Shown: positions 24,787 through 33,313 of the stretch, in pieces
Layout: each line of letters starts with the position of its first letter
Numbering within the stretch: the first letter of the stretch is position 1
Assembly (NCBI RefSeq): GCF_018688235.1
Contig: NZ_CP061313.1
Coordinates: 372,001 to 436,000 of the forward strand
Length of the DNA: 64,000 nt
Origin: Polynucleobacter sp. AP-Nino-20-G2
GTDB taxonomy: Bacteria > Pseudomonadota > Gammaproteobacteria > Burkholderiales > Burkholderiaceae
Direction: 5' to 3'
Notes under the pieces: model-generated
The model's input: only the letters and a program-made list of their open reading frames with translations
Told to the model about the DNA's origin: nothing
Database searches by the model: none
Translations under genes and position numbers: made by a program

Positions 24787-25893
24787 ATGTTTCGTTTCCA
24801 TATAGTTGGACTTTCCCTTTTCTCGCTGATTTTGAGCGGGAGTCTACAGGCACAAGAATTTGCACCTAAGTCATTAAAACTGACTGCAAATCAACAGGCA
24901 GCAATGGGCGTGAATTTTGCCCAAGCAATTTCTGTTGATTCGGGCTCTGTATTAATTAGCGCTTCAGTCACAGTCCCGCCGGAAAAGCAGGCGATTCTAT
25001 CCGCGCCTTATCCTGGACAGCTCAGTCAAATGGTTGTGGGTGTTGGTGATCCAGTAAAAGTAGGATCACCGTTGGCTTATTTCACTAGTCCCCAGATGGG
25101 CGATTCAAGGCAGAAATTATTAGAAGCCACATCTGATGCTCGTTTGGCTAAAGAAGCCTTGATTCGTGATAACGAATTGTTTAAAGAAGGAATTATTCCT
25201 CAATCTCGTCTCAATATCACTAAAGCAAAAGCTGAAAATGCCAATGCCATGTTAATGGCAAGGCAGTCGGAGCTAAAGGCCGCGGGGATTAACTTTGATG
25301 ATCCTAAGAATAAAGAGGCATTTAACTCTTATGCTACAGGCGCATTGAAGTCGCCAATCCGGGGAACGGTGGTTGAGGCTCATAACCTGATTGGTCAGCG
25401 CGTTGATACTGGAACCTTGCTTTTTAGAATTGCTGACATCTCCACCTTGAATCTCGAGATCAATACATCTGGATTTAAAGCTCTCGGAATTCAGCCTGGA
25501 GATGAGATTGTGATTGCCTCCCGTAACGCTAAAGCCAAGGTAACCGGAGTATCCCAGGCAGTTAGCGCCTCACAGTCAGCAAGAATAAGAGCTGTTGTTG
25601 AGGAACGCGGCACTCTGCAGATGGGTGAAGTGGTTGCTGCAACTATTCAGGCAAGGCTGAAACCAAAAGTTCAGGATAAAACGTTATGGCAGGTACCCTC
25701 AAGAGCGCTTACGAGCTGGAAAGGGCAAAGCGCGATATTCATTCTTTCAGGCACTGGTGTAGTACTTCAACCCGTATCGGTCATCTCAAGCGATGATGAC
25801 TTGGCCTCAATTCAGGCGCCGTTATCGAATGGCGCTAAGGTTGCGGTAACTGGCATTGCCTCTCTGAAAGCGCTTGCGCAGAAGGATGAGTAA
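24787..25893 (+). CDS. Periplasmic adaptor of a heavy-metal RND efflux pump (CzcB/CusB type)
   Basis: A 368-residue protein with a signal peptide ending near LQAQEF. It contains the lipoyl/hairpin region (ILSAPYPGQLSQMVVGVGDPVKVGSPL), a coiled-coil hairpin (about 110-165) and a beta-barrel (TGALKSPIRGTVVEAHNLIGQRVD). It joins the inner-membrane pump to the outer-membrane channel and may bind metal. The last codon overlaps the pump start by one base (TAATG), so translation is coupled. Confidence 0.88.
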   Translation: MFRFHIVGLSLFSLILSGSLQAQEFAPKSLKLTANQQAAMGVNFAQAISVDSGSVLISASVTVPPEKQAILSAPYPGQLSQMVVGVGDPVKVGSPLAYFTSPQMGDSRQKLLEATSDARLAKEALIRDNELFKEGIIPQSRLNITKAKAENANAMLMARQSELKAAGINFDDPKNKEAFNSYATGALKSPIRGTVVEAHNLIGQRVDTGTLLFRIADISTLNLEINTSGFKALGIQPGDEIVIASRNAKAKVTGVSQAVSASQSARIRAVVEERGTLQMGEVVAATIQARLKPKVQDKTLWQVPSRALTSWKGQSAIFILSGTGVVLQPVSVISSDDDLASIQAPLSNGAKVAVTGIASLKALAQKDE

Positions 25894-28800
25894 TGTTTAC
25901 TAAATTAATTGATGCAAGTTTGCATTTTCGCAAGCTCGTATTGGCAATGGCTATTGCATTAGTGCTCTTTGGTATTCATGCGTGGATGACGCTGCCAATT
26001 GATGCCTTTCCTGATATCTCGCCAACCCAAGTCAAAATTATTCTGAAGATTCCGGGGATGACACCTGAAGAGGTTGAGCAGAGAGTAGTTCGCCCAATTG
26101 AAATTGAAATGCTTAGCATTCCCAAGAAGCGGATTGTAAGATCGGTATCTAAATACGGCATTGCCGATATCACGATTGATTTTGATGATGGCACTGATAT
26201 TTATTGGGCACGTCAGCAAATCTCAGAGCGTTTAAATGCATTTACAAAAGACCTCCCACCCGGCGCAACTGGTGGGCTGGCACCAATTACCACTCCTTTA
26301 AGTGAAATTTATATGTTCACTCTTGAGGGTGAGGGCTTTAGCTTAAGAGATAAACGCACCGTGTTGGACTGGACCATTCGACCTGAGCTTCGAACCATTC
26401 CTGGAGTGGCTGAAGTCAATGTCTTAGGTGGAGAGATTTTGACTTATGAGGTGATACCGGATCCATCCCGATTGGCTGCTCGTGGAATTGCGATGGTAGA
26501 TCTTCGTAAAGCGGTAATGACGAACAATAGTAATGATGGTGCTGGGCGTATTGATCAAGGCGAAGAGACCTTAGTGGTTCGTGTTGAGGGAGCTGTTAAA
26601 AAACTTGACGATGTTAAAAAGATCCAGATCCCCAAGGCGAATGGTGGGTCAGTCATGCTTGATGAGGTGGCTACAGTGCATTTAGGATCAGCAACTCGTT
26701 ATGGCGCCGTAACTAAAGATGGAAAAGGAGAGGCAGTAGAAGGTTTGGTCTTGGGTTTACGCGGCGCTAATGCCCGCCTTCTGGTTGATTCGGTTGAGCA
26801 AAAACTAGTTGAGATTGCTCCAAGATTGCCAAAAGGCATGACCGTAAATACTTTCTATAACCGCGGTGAATTAGTATCTCGCGCAGCAGGTACTGTAACA
26901 AAGGCTTTACTTGAAGCTACCGTTTTGGTTTGCATCACCTTATATCTATTTTTAGGTGGGTATCGTGCCGCTCTGGTGGTTGCGGCTGTACTTCCGCTCT
27001 CAATACTCTCTACGTTCATATTAATGAAGGCATTTGGCCTAACGGCTAACTTGATGAGCTTGGGTGGATTGGCAATTGCCATCGGTATGTTGGTGGATGC
27101 CGCAGTGGTGGTGGTTGAAAATGTGGAAACAGCCTTTGCTGACCCCAATACATCAAAAGCATTAAGCAAGACGGAAATCATTTCTATAGCTACTCATGAG
27201 GTTGTTAAGCCGGTGGTAGCTGGTGTATTGATTATTGCTGTAGTTTTTCTTCCGTTACTCAGTCTTGAAGGTTTGGAGGGCAAACTATTTTCACCGGTAG
27301 CACTAACAATTGTTATGGCACTCGCCTCATCCTTATTAATTGCATTTACTGCCATTCCCGCTTTAGCTTCCTTTGTTTTAGAGCGTAAAGCTGATGAAGA
27401 GACAAAGTTTATGCGCAAGATTTCAGAGAAATATGTTGAGTGGCGCAATCAGATTTGGGGCAATACTAAATGGCTTTACAGGGCCTCTGGTATTGGGTTA
27501 GGTGTGATGGTAATCCTTTATATGATTGTGGGAAAAACCTTTATGCCTACTCTAGATGAAGGAGACATTCTGGTTCAACTGCAAAAGCTTCCATCGATAT
27601 CCTTAAATGAATCACTCACCATTGATTCTCAGGTGGAGCAGTTATTTTTAAAAGAAGTTCCTGAGATTAAATCCATTGTTGCTAGAGCAGGTTCAGATGA
27701 TTTGGGTCTAGATCCTATGGGCTTAAATGAGACTGATATGTTTTTAGTGCTCAAACCTAAAAGTGAGTGGTCTGGAAGCAAAGACGATATTGCCAATAAG
27801 CTCAGGATTGCTTTAGATAGCTTTCCTGGGTTAGTTTATGGCTTTACTCAGCCTATTGAAATGCGTGTCTCCGAGATGCTTACGGGAACCCGCGGTGATG
27901 TAGCAATCAAAATCTTCGGCAGTGATTTAGCTGAAATCAATATGGCGGCACAAGCTATAGCTGGCTCAGTTCGGAATGTTAAGGGTGCTGCTGAGGTAAT
28001 TGCACCTCGTGCTGAAGGAATGCAGTACTTAAGCCTAAAGATTAACCGTACCGTAGCGGGGCAAGCTGGATTCTCGATTGAGGACTTGCAGCAGCGATTA
28101 CGCAATCAAATTGAAGGCGAGAACCTTGGGGTGGTATTAGATGGGGTCATTAGAACACCATTGGTACTGCGTGGAAATGACTATATACGTACAAGCCCAG
28201 AAGCATTTGGCGACTTAATGATATCCGCACCTGATGGAAAATCATGGCCACTAGCATCACTAGCTGAAATTAAGCAAGTAGATGGGCCCATTCGGATTGA
28301 CCATGAGCAATCAAGTCGCTTTGCTAGCATTCAAGTGTCTGTCGATGGCAGGGATCTAGCAGGATTTGTGAAGGATGCTCAGGCGGCAGTGATTGCGTTG
28401 AGCTTGCCTAAAACGATCAATGTGGTTTGGGGAGGGCAGTTTGAAAATCAACAAAGGGCTGCTGCAAGGCTAGCTATTGTGATCCCGATTGCATTGGGGT
28501 TAATCTTTGCAATACTGATGGTGACCTTTGGCTCGGCAATACAGGCTGGGATCATATTCCTCAATATCCCTTTTGCACTGGTTGGTGGAGTTGTTGCTTT
28601 AACCATCACCGGTCAATATCTTTCCGTGCCAGCGTCGGTCGGATTTATTGCATTACTTGGTATTGCCGTCCTAAATGGCGTGGTGATGGTCACTCACTTT
28701 AACGAGCGCCTGGTTAAGGGCGACTCTATGTCCGATGTCATTCACTTTGGTACTGAAAGGCGTTTACGCCCCGTACTGATGACGGCAGTTATTACCGCCC

Positions 28801-29021
28801 TTGGAATGATTCCACTTCTTTTTGCTACGGGGCCAGGTTCTGAAATTCAGCGTCCCTTAGCGATTGTGGTGATTGGTGGTTTGATCACGTCAACTTTATT
28901 AACCTTGCTACTTTTACCAAAGCTCTATGAGCGCTTTGGGGCATTAAAAAATTGGAGTGAGCTTAAAGAAGAAATCCACTTTGATCGTTTAATTGAATCT
29001 ATTAAGAGGATCAAAAAATGA
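25893..29021 (+). CDS. Heavy-metal efflux RND transporter (CzcA/CusA family)
   Basis: A 1042-residue pump with 12 membrane helices and two large periplasmic loops. HME-RND features are seen: LPIDAFPDISPTQVKI near the start, PGMTPEEVEQRVVRPIE and FMPTLDEGDILVQLQKLPS. The TM4 motif reads AIAIGMLVDAAVVVVEN, with alanine where zinc/cobalt pumps usually have the first acid of DFGxxxDGAVxxxEN. This makes it closer to the Cus-like subgroup. The metal therefore remains open: Cu/Ag or another divalent ion. Confidence 0.88.
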   Translation: MFTKLIDASLHFRKLVLAMAIALVLFGIHAWMTLPIDAFPDISPTQVKIILKIPGMTPEEVEQRVVRPIEIEMLSIPKKRIVRSVSKYGIADITIDFDDGTDIYWARQQISERLNAFTKDLPPGATGGLAPITTPLSEIYMFTLEGEGFSLRDKRTVLDWTIRPELRTIPGVAEVNVLGGEILTYEVIPDPSRLAARGIAMVDLRKAVMTNNSNDGAGRIDQGEETLVVRVEGAVKKLDDVKKIQIPKANGGSVMLDEVATVHLGSATRYGAVTKDGKGEAVEGLVLGLRGANARLLVDSVEQKLVEIAPRLPKGMTVNTFYNRGELVSRAAGTVTKALLEATVLVCITLYLFLGGYRAALVVAAVLPLSILSTFILMKAFGLTANLMSLGGLAIAIGMLVDAAVVVVENVETAFADPNTSKALSKTEIISIATHEVVKPVVAGVLIIAVVFLPLLSLEGLEGKLFSPVALTIVMALASSLLIAFTAIPALASFVLERKADEETKFMRKISEKYVEWRNQIWGNTKWLYRASGIGLGVMVILYMIVGKTFMPTLDEGDILVQLQKLPSISLNESLTIDSQVEQLFLKEVPEIKSIVARAGSDDLGLDPMGLNETDMFLVLKPKSEWSGSKDDIANKLRIALDSFPGLVYGFTQPIEMRVSEMLTGTRGDVAIKIFGSDLAEINMAAQAIAGSVRNVKGAAEVIAPRAEGMQYLSLKINRTVAGQAGFSIEDLQQRLRNQIEGENLGVVLDGVIRTPLVLRGNDYIRTSPEAFGDLMISAPDGKSWPLASLAEIKQVDGPIRIDHEQSSRFASIQVSVDGRDLAGFVKDAQAAVIALSLPKTINVVWGGQFENQQRAAARLAIVIPIALGLIFAILMVTFGSAIQAGIIFLNIPFALVGGVVALTITGQYLSVPASVGFIALLGIAVLNGVVMVTHFNERLVKGDSMSDVIHFGTERRLRPVLMTAVITALGMIPLLFATGPGSEIQRPLAIVVIGGLITSTLLTLLLLPKLYERFGALKNWSELKEEIHFDRLIESIKRIKK

Positions 29022-30247
29022 AAAAATTGATTCTATTTGCTACATTTATTGGAGTTTGTTCTTCAGCATTAGCTAATAATTTATTGCCAACTGATGAACA
29101 GGTAAAAAATGCTCTGTATTCCAACCCTAAGATTGGAGCTGCGGATGCGAGAAAGGACTCTTTAAATTACAGGGCTGATGCCATTGCCTCGGGTTCGCAA
29201 GAGTTTGTTGTCAGGGGCTCTAGACAAAATCGAAGAGTAACCAATATACCGGGAGCCACAAATTATCAAGAATACTGGGCGGGTATTGAGCGTCCAATCC
29301 GTTTTTGGGGTAAAGGCGGTGTTGATGAGAAGATTTCCGATGCCACCAAGTCATTTGCCGGAATTGAGTATGCCGATACGATGCATGAAACCAGCAAGGA
29401 TCTATTAGCAACCTGGTTTACTTATCTTAAAGCGCTTCAGTCAAGAATTGTTGCCGAGAAAAATAGCCAGCTAGGCGATCAAATTGGCCGGATTGCTCAA
29501 GTGCGCTACAAGGTTGGGGATGTAGCTAGATTGGATGCTCAATTAGCAACAGCGGAGCAAGGTAGGCTAAAGGCCTTCTTAGAGCTTGCTAAAGCACAAG
29601 AAAGCGCAAGCGGTGAATCAGTCACGCAGAGATACCAAGGCATCGCATTAATTAAGAACTTTAAATGGGATGTAATTCCTAATCTTCAAACTAGGAAGGA
29701 ATTACTACGTCAACAATTTCTTGAGCGAAGTCATGAATTAAAGCTAGCTAAATCAGATGCTGATCGATTTGATTTGCAAGCTAAACGCAGTGGCTTGGAC
29801 AGGTTTCCGGATCCAACCGTTGGCCTATATACCGCCAATGAGTTTGGTGGCGCCGAGAGAATTAATGGTGTTAGTTTATCGTTCCCAATATCCGGTAGCG
29901 CTCGTTTTTCTAATGCTTCTGCGGCAGCATCTGAAGCAGAAATGAGTCGCCAAAGAGTTATAGAAACTGAGCAACGCATTAGCGTTGAGTTTGAACGCTT
30001 ATGGTCGCAGATGATGAGTAGAAAAGCGGCAGCAGAAACATTGTTGAGTTCTGCAAAAAGTCAGAACGATGCCGCGCAGGCAGCTGAAAAAGCTTATGTG
30101 CTAGGAGAGGGAAATATTTCAGATTTAATTGCTGCAAGAAAAGCCGCCAATGAGAATCAGTTATCGGCTGATTTAATGCGTTTGGATGCTTTGGAGTCGC
30201 ACTACCGTATGCGCCTTGATTTGCATGAGATTTGGGACTTTGATTGA
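29018..30247 (+). CDS. Outer-membrane channel of the metal-efflux pump (TolC/CzcC family)
   Basis: A 409-residue protein with a signal peptide (MKKLILFATFIGVCSSALAN) and two long coiled-coil OEP repeats, e.g. KNSQLGDQIGRIAQVRYKVGDVARLDAQLATAEQ and AEKAYVLGEGNISDLIAARKAANENQ. It completes the adaptor-pump-channel set. Its ATG overlaps the pump stop (ATGA). Confidence 0.88.
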   Translation: MKKLILFATFIGVCSSALANNLLPTDEQVKNALYSNPKIGAADARKDSLNYRADAIASGSQEFVVRGSRQNRRVTNIPGATNYQEYWAGIERPIRFWGKGGVDEKISDATKSFAGIEYADTMHETSKDLLATWFTYLKALQSRIVAEKNSQLGDQIGRIAQVRYKVGDVARLDAQLATAEQGRLKAFLELAKAQESASGESVTQRYQGIALIKNFKWDVIPNLQTRKELLRQQFLERSHELKLAKSDADRFDLQAKRSGLDRFPDPTVGLYTANEFGGAERINGVSLSFPISGSARFSNASAAASEAEMSRQRVIETEQRISVEFERLWSQMMSRKAAAETLLSSAKSQNDAAQAAEKAYVLGEGNISDLIAARKAANENQLSADLMRLDALESHYRMRLDLHEIWDFD

Positions 30248-30386
30248 TATTTTTAAGTGGATTCTCATCGATATTCTTTTGGCAATACCTTTATAGGCTA
30301 GCCCAGGGTTGTTCATGATTGATGAGGTATCTTTAGATGTCTGCTAAGGGTCGGAAGCTGCCATGGTGCAGGCCTGTATTCCTTTA

Positions 30387-30860
30387 TTAATGGAAAAATC
30401 CATGCGCACCAAGTGCTGAAATAAAAATGGTGATTAAGCTCAAAACTAGAATCACTATATGAACAAGTTGGGTTTTCTTGAGATCCTCAATATTGTGACC
30501 ATCTTTCACCATCCGCCCATGATTCTTTATAAAAAATGGTTCGATCACAAAAAGTGCAATAACAAACATTAACCAAATAAGAACCATAGCATGCATCCAA
30601 AAATACTGAGCCTCTAGAAATCGACCCCATGCATTCATTTTGTCGGCCATATAAAAGCCACTCATTCCAGCTAATATCACAACTATCCTTGCAATCGAAG
30701 CAAAACGATTCTCGACGGCGTTAAAAATCAATAGTTGCTCGGTTTTGAACGAGGGGTTTCTGATAGCGGGAATTAGCACCATAGTCACAAAGGCTACTCC
30801 ACCCATCCAAATAACAATGCTCAGAATATGAATCGCACGTGCAATGGTTAGATCGGCCAT
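30387..30860 (-). CDS. Four-helix membrane protein, CopD-like, last gene of the NsrR operon
   Basis: A 157-residue protein with four hydrophobic helices and conserved histidines in the first and third (ARAIHILSIVIWMGG, YFWMHAMVLIWLM), plus QLVHIVIL in the fourth. The pattern of membrane-embedded histidines resembles CopD- and HemJ-like proteins that hold heme or copper. It follows the hemoglobin gene by nine bases. A role in reducing hemoglobin or handling nitric oxide is possible but unproven. Confidence 0.65.
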   Translation of the reverse strand: MADLTIARAIHILSIVIWMGGVAFVTMVLIPAIRNPSFKTEQLLIFNAVENRFASIARIVVILAGMSGFYMADKMNAWGRFLEAQYFWMHAMVLIWLMFVIALFVIEPFFIKNHGRMVKDGHNIEDLKKTQLVHIVILVLSLITIFISALGAHGFFH

Positions 30861-30869
30861 CTAGACCCC

Positions 30870-31271
30870 TTAATTTTCATTATTTAATCGCTCATTTTGG
30901 GTTAGAAGGTTTTCGCCAATCATTTGGACCCTGGAAAACCATTTGTTAGTCAATTCCTGATCAAGATGGGAGTCTAGAACTTCTTTAAATAGTTGCTTCC
31001 AGTCTTCTAACAATTTTGCGTTAAAGCCAACTGCAAAATGTTTACCAACGGGGTTATATTTATAGGAGGTTTGAGGCTTACCGCCCAATACAACCCACCA
31101 AAAGTCGCCAATTTTTTCTTTATGAGCTGGCCAATCATGCACTGAAGAAAATGGCGCAGCTAAAGTAGGGTGGGTCTGGATTTTGTTGTAGAACTCATCA
31201 ACCACTGTATTAACAGCATCCCTTCCAATGAGATCTGCAAGGCAGATTCGATCATGGGGCTTTAATGACAT
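30870..31271 (-). CDS. Group III truncated hemoglobin
   Basis: I start at the ATG at 31271; a TTG at 31280 is in frame. The 133-residue protein shows the group III pattern FYNKIQTHPTLAAPF, FWWVVLGGKPQTSY and PVGKHFAVGFN, with the histidine of KHF as the likely proximal heme ligand. Group III globins such as Ctb handle oxygen and nitric oxide under low oxygen. Being downstream of nsrR on the same strand supports nitric-oxide control. Confidence 0.85.
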   Translation of the reverse strand: MSLKPHDRICLADLIGRDAVNTVVDEFYNKIQTHPTLAAPFSSVHDWPAHKEKIGDFWWVVLGGKPQTSYKYNPVGKHFAVGFNAKLLEDWKQLFKEVLDSHLDQELTNKWFSRVQMIGENLLTQNERLNNEN

Positions 31272-31285
31272 ATGTAGCAAGGGGC

Positions 31286-31708
31286 TTAATTTGAGTGGGC
31301 TTCTAGTTCAGCAATACGCTTGCGAAGCATGCGCTGCTCATTAAATCTGGATGTGTCATCTCGAATGATTGCGGCAACCCCTACAACCTTACCATCAGGA
31401 CCAAAAATCATGGAGACAGTAAATGCAATCGAAAGAGGTCGACCGGACTGATGGATTGCCGGTACGGTGAGTAGTTTGTCGCCATATTGGGTGGTGCCCG
31501 TTTGCATAGAGTGGTCATATCCCTCATTATGGCGCTGGCGAAGGCGCTCAGGAATGATGAGATCTAAGCTAGCACCCAACGCTTCTTGTGCGCTAAAGCC
31601 AAAAATACGTTCTGCCGATGGATTCCAATAGGTAATGATGCCGTTAGCATCTGAGATAACTACGCCATCGCCAAGCGATTGAACGAGTGCTTCAAAATTA
31701 ATATTCAT
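31286..31708 (-). CDS. Single-domain PAS protein
   Basis: A 140-residue PAS domain (VISDANGIITYWNPSAERIFGFSAQEALG, then GKVVGVAAIIRDDTSRFNEQRMLRKRIAEL) ending in a short coiled coil. There is no output domain, so it must act by protein contact. It sits between nsrR and the hemoglobin gene with gaps of 9 and 14 bp. Ligand unknown; PAS domains can bind heme or flavin. Confidence 0.85.
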   Translation of the reverse strand: MNINFEALVQSLGDGVVISDANGIITYWNPSAERIFGFSAQEALGASLDLIIPERLRQRHNEGYDHSMQTGTTQYGDKLLTVPAIHQSGRPLSIAFTVSMIFGPDGKVVGVAAIIRDDTSRFNEQRMLRKRIAELEAHSN

Positions 31709-31717
31709 ACCAAATCC

Positions 31718-32167
31718 CTATGCTGCTTGAATCGTTACAGATTTAAACAAATTATCTGTTTGCCATTTAGGCTTGGAAAAATCATGTAAAGAGTACTTAT
31801 TAAGACCTTTAATGAAATCTGATTTTGCTGATGAGAGAATCCCTTTTAGGCGACACTGGGCATCAATTACGCAGCTATTCGCGCCAGGATTTATGCATTC
31901 CAAGAGGTTGCTATCCGGTTCAGTTTGCTCAACCACATCTCCAAGCTTAATTTGATTGGCTGGCATAGCTAATTTAATGCCACCTGTTCGACCGCGAGTA
32001 GTTTCAATATAGCCAAGTAATCCTAGGTGATGCACAACTTTTACCAAGTGATTACGTGAAATTTTGTAAAAGTCAGCAAGCTCAGAAATGGTAGTGTCGC
32101 CTTTGTTGCTTTGAGCAAGATGCATCAGGACTCGGAGTGAATAGTCTGTATAAGTCGTAAATCGCAT
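31718..32167 (-). CDS. nsrR: NsrR-type Rrf2 regulator with Fe-S cysteines
   Basis: A 149-residue Rrf2 protein: winged helix at 1-65 (ISELADFYKISRNHLVKVVHHLGLLGYIETTRGRTGGI) and cysteines C91, C99 and C105 spaced as in NsrR (LECINPGANSCVIDAQC). NsrR is a repressor that loses DNA binding when nitric oxide attacks its cluster. An NsrR-like operator lies 48 bp upstream (32215-32237), so it probably represses its own operon, which includes a PAS protein, a globin and a four-helix membrane protein. Confidence 0.9.
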   Translation of the reverse strand: MRFTTYTDYSLRVLMHLAQSNKGDTTISELADFYKISRNHLVKVVHHLGLLGYIETTRGRTGGIKLAMPANQIKLGDVVEQTEPDSNLLECINPGANSCVIDAQCRLKGILSSAKSDFIKGLNKYSLHDFSKPKWQTDNLFKSVTIQAA

Positions 32168-32196
32168 TTTTCACCTTATTTAAATGAATTAAGTTC

Positions 32197-32237
32197 TTGA
32201 CAGTTTACCCTTAAAAGATGTATAAATTATACATGTT
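32197..32237. promoter_or_regulatory. NsrR-like operator overlapping divergent promoters
   Basis: At 32215-32237 AAGATGTATAA, one central A, and TTATACATGTT form an inverted repeat close to the known NsrR consensus (AAGATGYATTT-N-AAATRCATCTT). A plus-strand promoter is visible: TTGACA at 32197-32202, an 18-bp spacer and TATAAA at 32221-32226. On the minus strand a TATAAT lies inside the same palindrome (32225-32230). Binding would block both nsrR and the gene at 32291. Confidence 0.75.
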
Positions 32238-32290
32238 ATTAATTAACGGTTTATAAGGTTTCGTGGCGAAGGTACGGTTAGATCGGGATA

Positions 32291-32635
32291 TTGCTTGTGA
32301 ATACTGCATTTATACGGTTTTTAAATTTGATTGATTCATTGGATCGCATGAATCCTGGACGTAATTTGGATGAGCTCGAAAGAGAATTGGTGGAGCATAT
32401 TTTGCGCTGCACTAGTGAGGGCCAGGTATTGCTTGTCGGCGATCTTCTTCAATTAAACAAGCTCGGCTCGCAAGCAACGATTCATGGAAGAGTAAAAAAT
32501 CTATCAGCACTTGGCTATATAAAGCTCCTAATTGATAAAGAGGACGGCCGTAGAAAGTTTGTCACTCCTACAAAGATGGCATTTAAATACAGCGAATTTA
32601 TGTCTAAATGTCTAGAAGATGCGCTGAAGACGTAA
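32291..32635 (+). CDS. Small winged-helix (MarR-like) regulator
   Basis: A 114-residue protein with a winged helix (QVLLVGDLLQLNKLGSQATIHGRVKNLSALGYIKLLIDKEDGRRKFVTPT); KEDGRRKF is the wing. It resembles MarR or phage-type regulators but lacks the MarR dimer helices in full. The start is TTG at 32291 or GTG at 32297, without a strong ribosome site. Its promoter overlaps the NsrR-like operator, so it may be nitric-oxide-responsive. Confidence 0.65.
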   Translation: MLVNTAFIRFLNLIDSLDRMNPGRNLDELERELVEHILRCTSEGQVLLVGDLLQLNKLGSQATIHGRVKNLSALGYIKLLIDKEDGRRKFVTPTKMAFKYSEFMSKCLEDALKT

Positions 32636-32817
32636 GGCGGTGGGGGATACAAATAGCCCCATGGGGAGCGATAATCCAATCCTGGTTTACATTTTTAAAT
32701 GAAGCAAACATTGGCAGTTTATCTTTAGGCGTACGCTATGGGTCGTTAGCTGACGATTGAAGCCTTCATGATGCTTGCCTTATGATTTTGCGATGTAGTC
32801 ACTCAAAAAGCCTATAA

Positions 32818-32964
32818 ACCCCCAAGCAAACCCTTGACCTATTGGCATCAAATCAATTGCTCAGGGGTAAGGTCGTGCTTGATGGAAAGGTGGCAGAGCA
32901 AAAACTTATGGCAGAGGCCATTGAGTTTGAAATGCGTCATAGAAGGACAAAAGCACCTAAATGA
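32818..32964 (+). pseudogene. Remnant of a small gene ending in an EAIEFE-type tail, copy 2
   Basis: The frame is open from a stop at 32815 to the TGA at 32962-32964, reading TPKQTLDLLASNQLLRGKVV then KLMAEAIEFEMRHRRTKAPK, with no proper start. It is related to 8827-9015. The ATG of the next small ORF overlaps the stop (ATGA), so the pair was probably an operon. The rest of 32636-33250 has no other recognised feature. Confidence 0.45.
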
Positions 32965-33122
32965 GCGATCTTGAATTTATCGGGAAGATGAATCCGAAAC
33001 CTTTTAAATCGCTAGCCACTATTGAAAAAGAACGGCTAGAAGAGGTGCGACAAAGAATTCACCGAGACAAGCTCAAAGCCATGGGTAAGTTGCCGCCTGA
33101 ACCTGAACCTGAATTCACATGA
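32961..33122 (+). CDS. Possible 53-residue protein of unknown function
   Basis: ATG at 32961 overlaps the previous stop. The product MSDLEFIGKMNPKPFKSLAT continues with a charged helix (IEKERLEEVRQRIHRDKLKAMGK) and ends PPEPEPEFT. I do not recognise it. It lies about 190 bp from the intact tRNA-Lys, at the proximal end of the newest island block, where element-specific small genes are expected. Confidence 0.4.
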   Translation: MSDLEFIGKMNPKPFKSLATIEKERLEEVRQRIHRDKLKAMGKLPPEPEPEFT

Positions 33123-33250
33123 GAACCTTTCATCGAGTAACGGTGAGCTGGTGTTTTTTAAATGCACTTACATCCACCATTACTTCCTAGATTTAGTAAC
33201 CTTAGATGCCTGAAACCTTTATTGGAAGTTAATTGTCTTTAATGAGAAAA

Positions 33251-33272
33251 GTTAGCCCAGAGTTAGCCCGGC
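33251..33272 (-). repeat. Tandem 11-bp doublet GTTAGCCCAGA/GTTAGCCCGGC beside tRNA-Lys
   Basis: GTTAGCCC recurs with an 11-bp period, about 42 bp from the tRNA-Lys 3' end. Comparable doublets lie near remnant F4 (10962) and after tRNA-Leu just before its integrase (60940). Position and form suggest integrase or excisionase binding sites of the last element inserted here. Confidence 0.5.
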
Positions 33273-33277
33273 TAGAA

Positions 33278-33306
33278 ATAAAAAAGCCTCGCAGACGCGA
33301 GGCTTA
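33278..33306 (-). terminator. Terminator of tRNA-Lys
   Basis: On the minus strand AAGCCTCGC-GTCT-GCGAGGCTT followed by a T run, eight bases past the tRNA 3' end. Its sequence differs from the hairpins beside the remnants. Confidence 0.85.
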
Positions 33307-33313
33307 GTAATGC

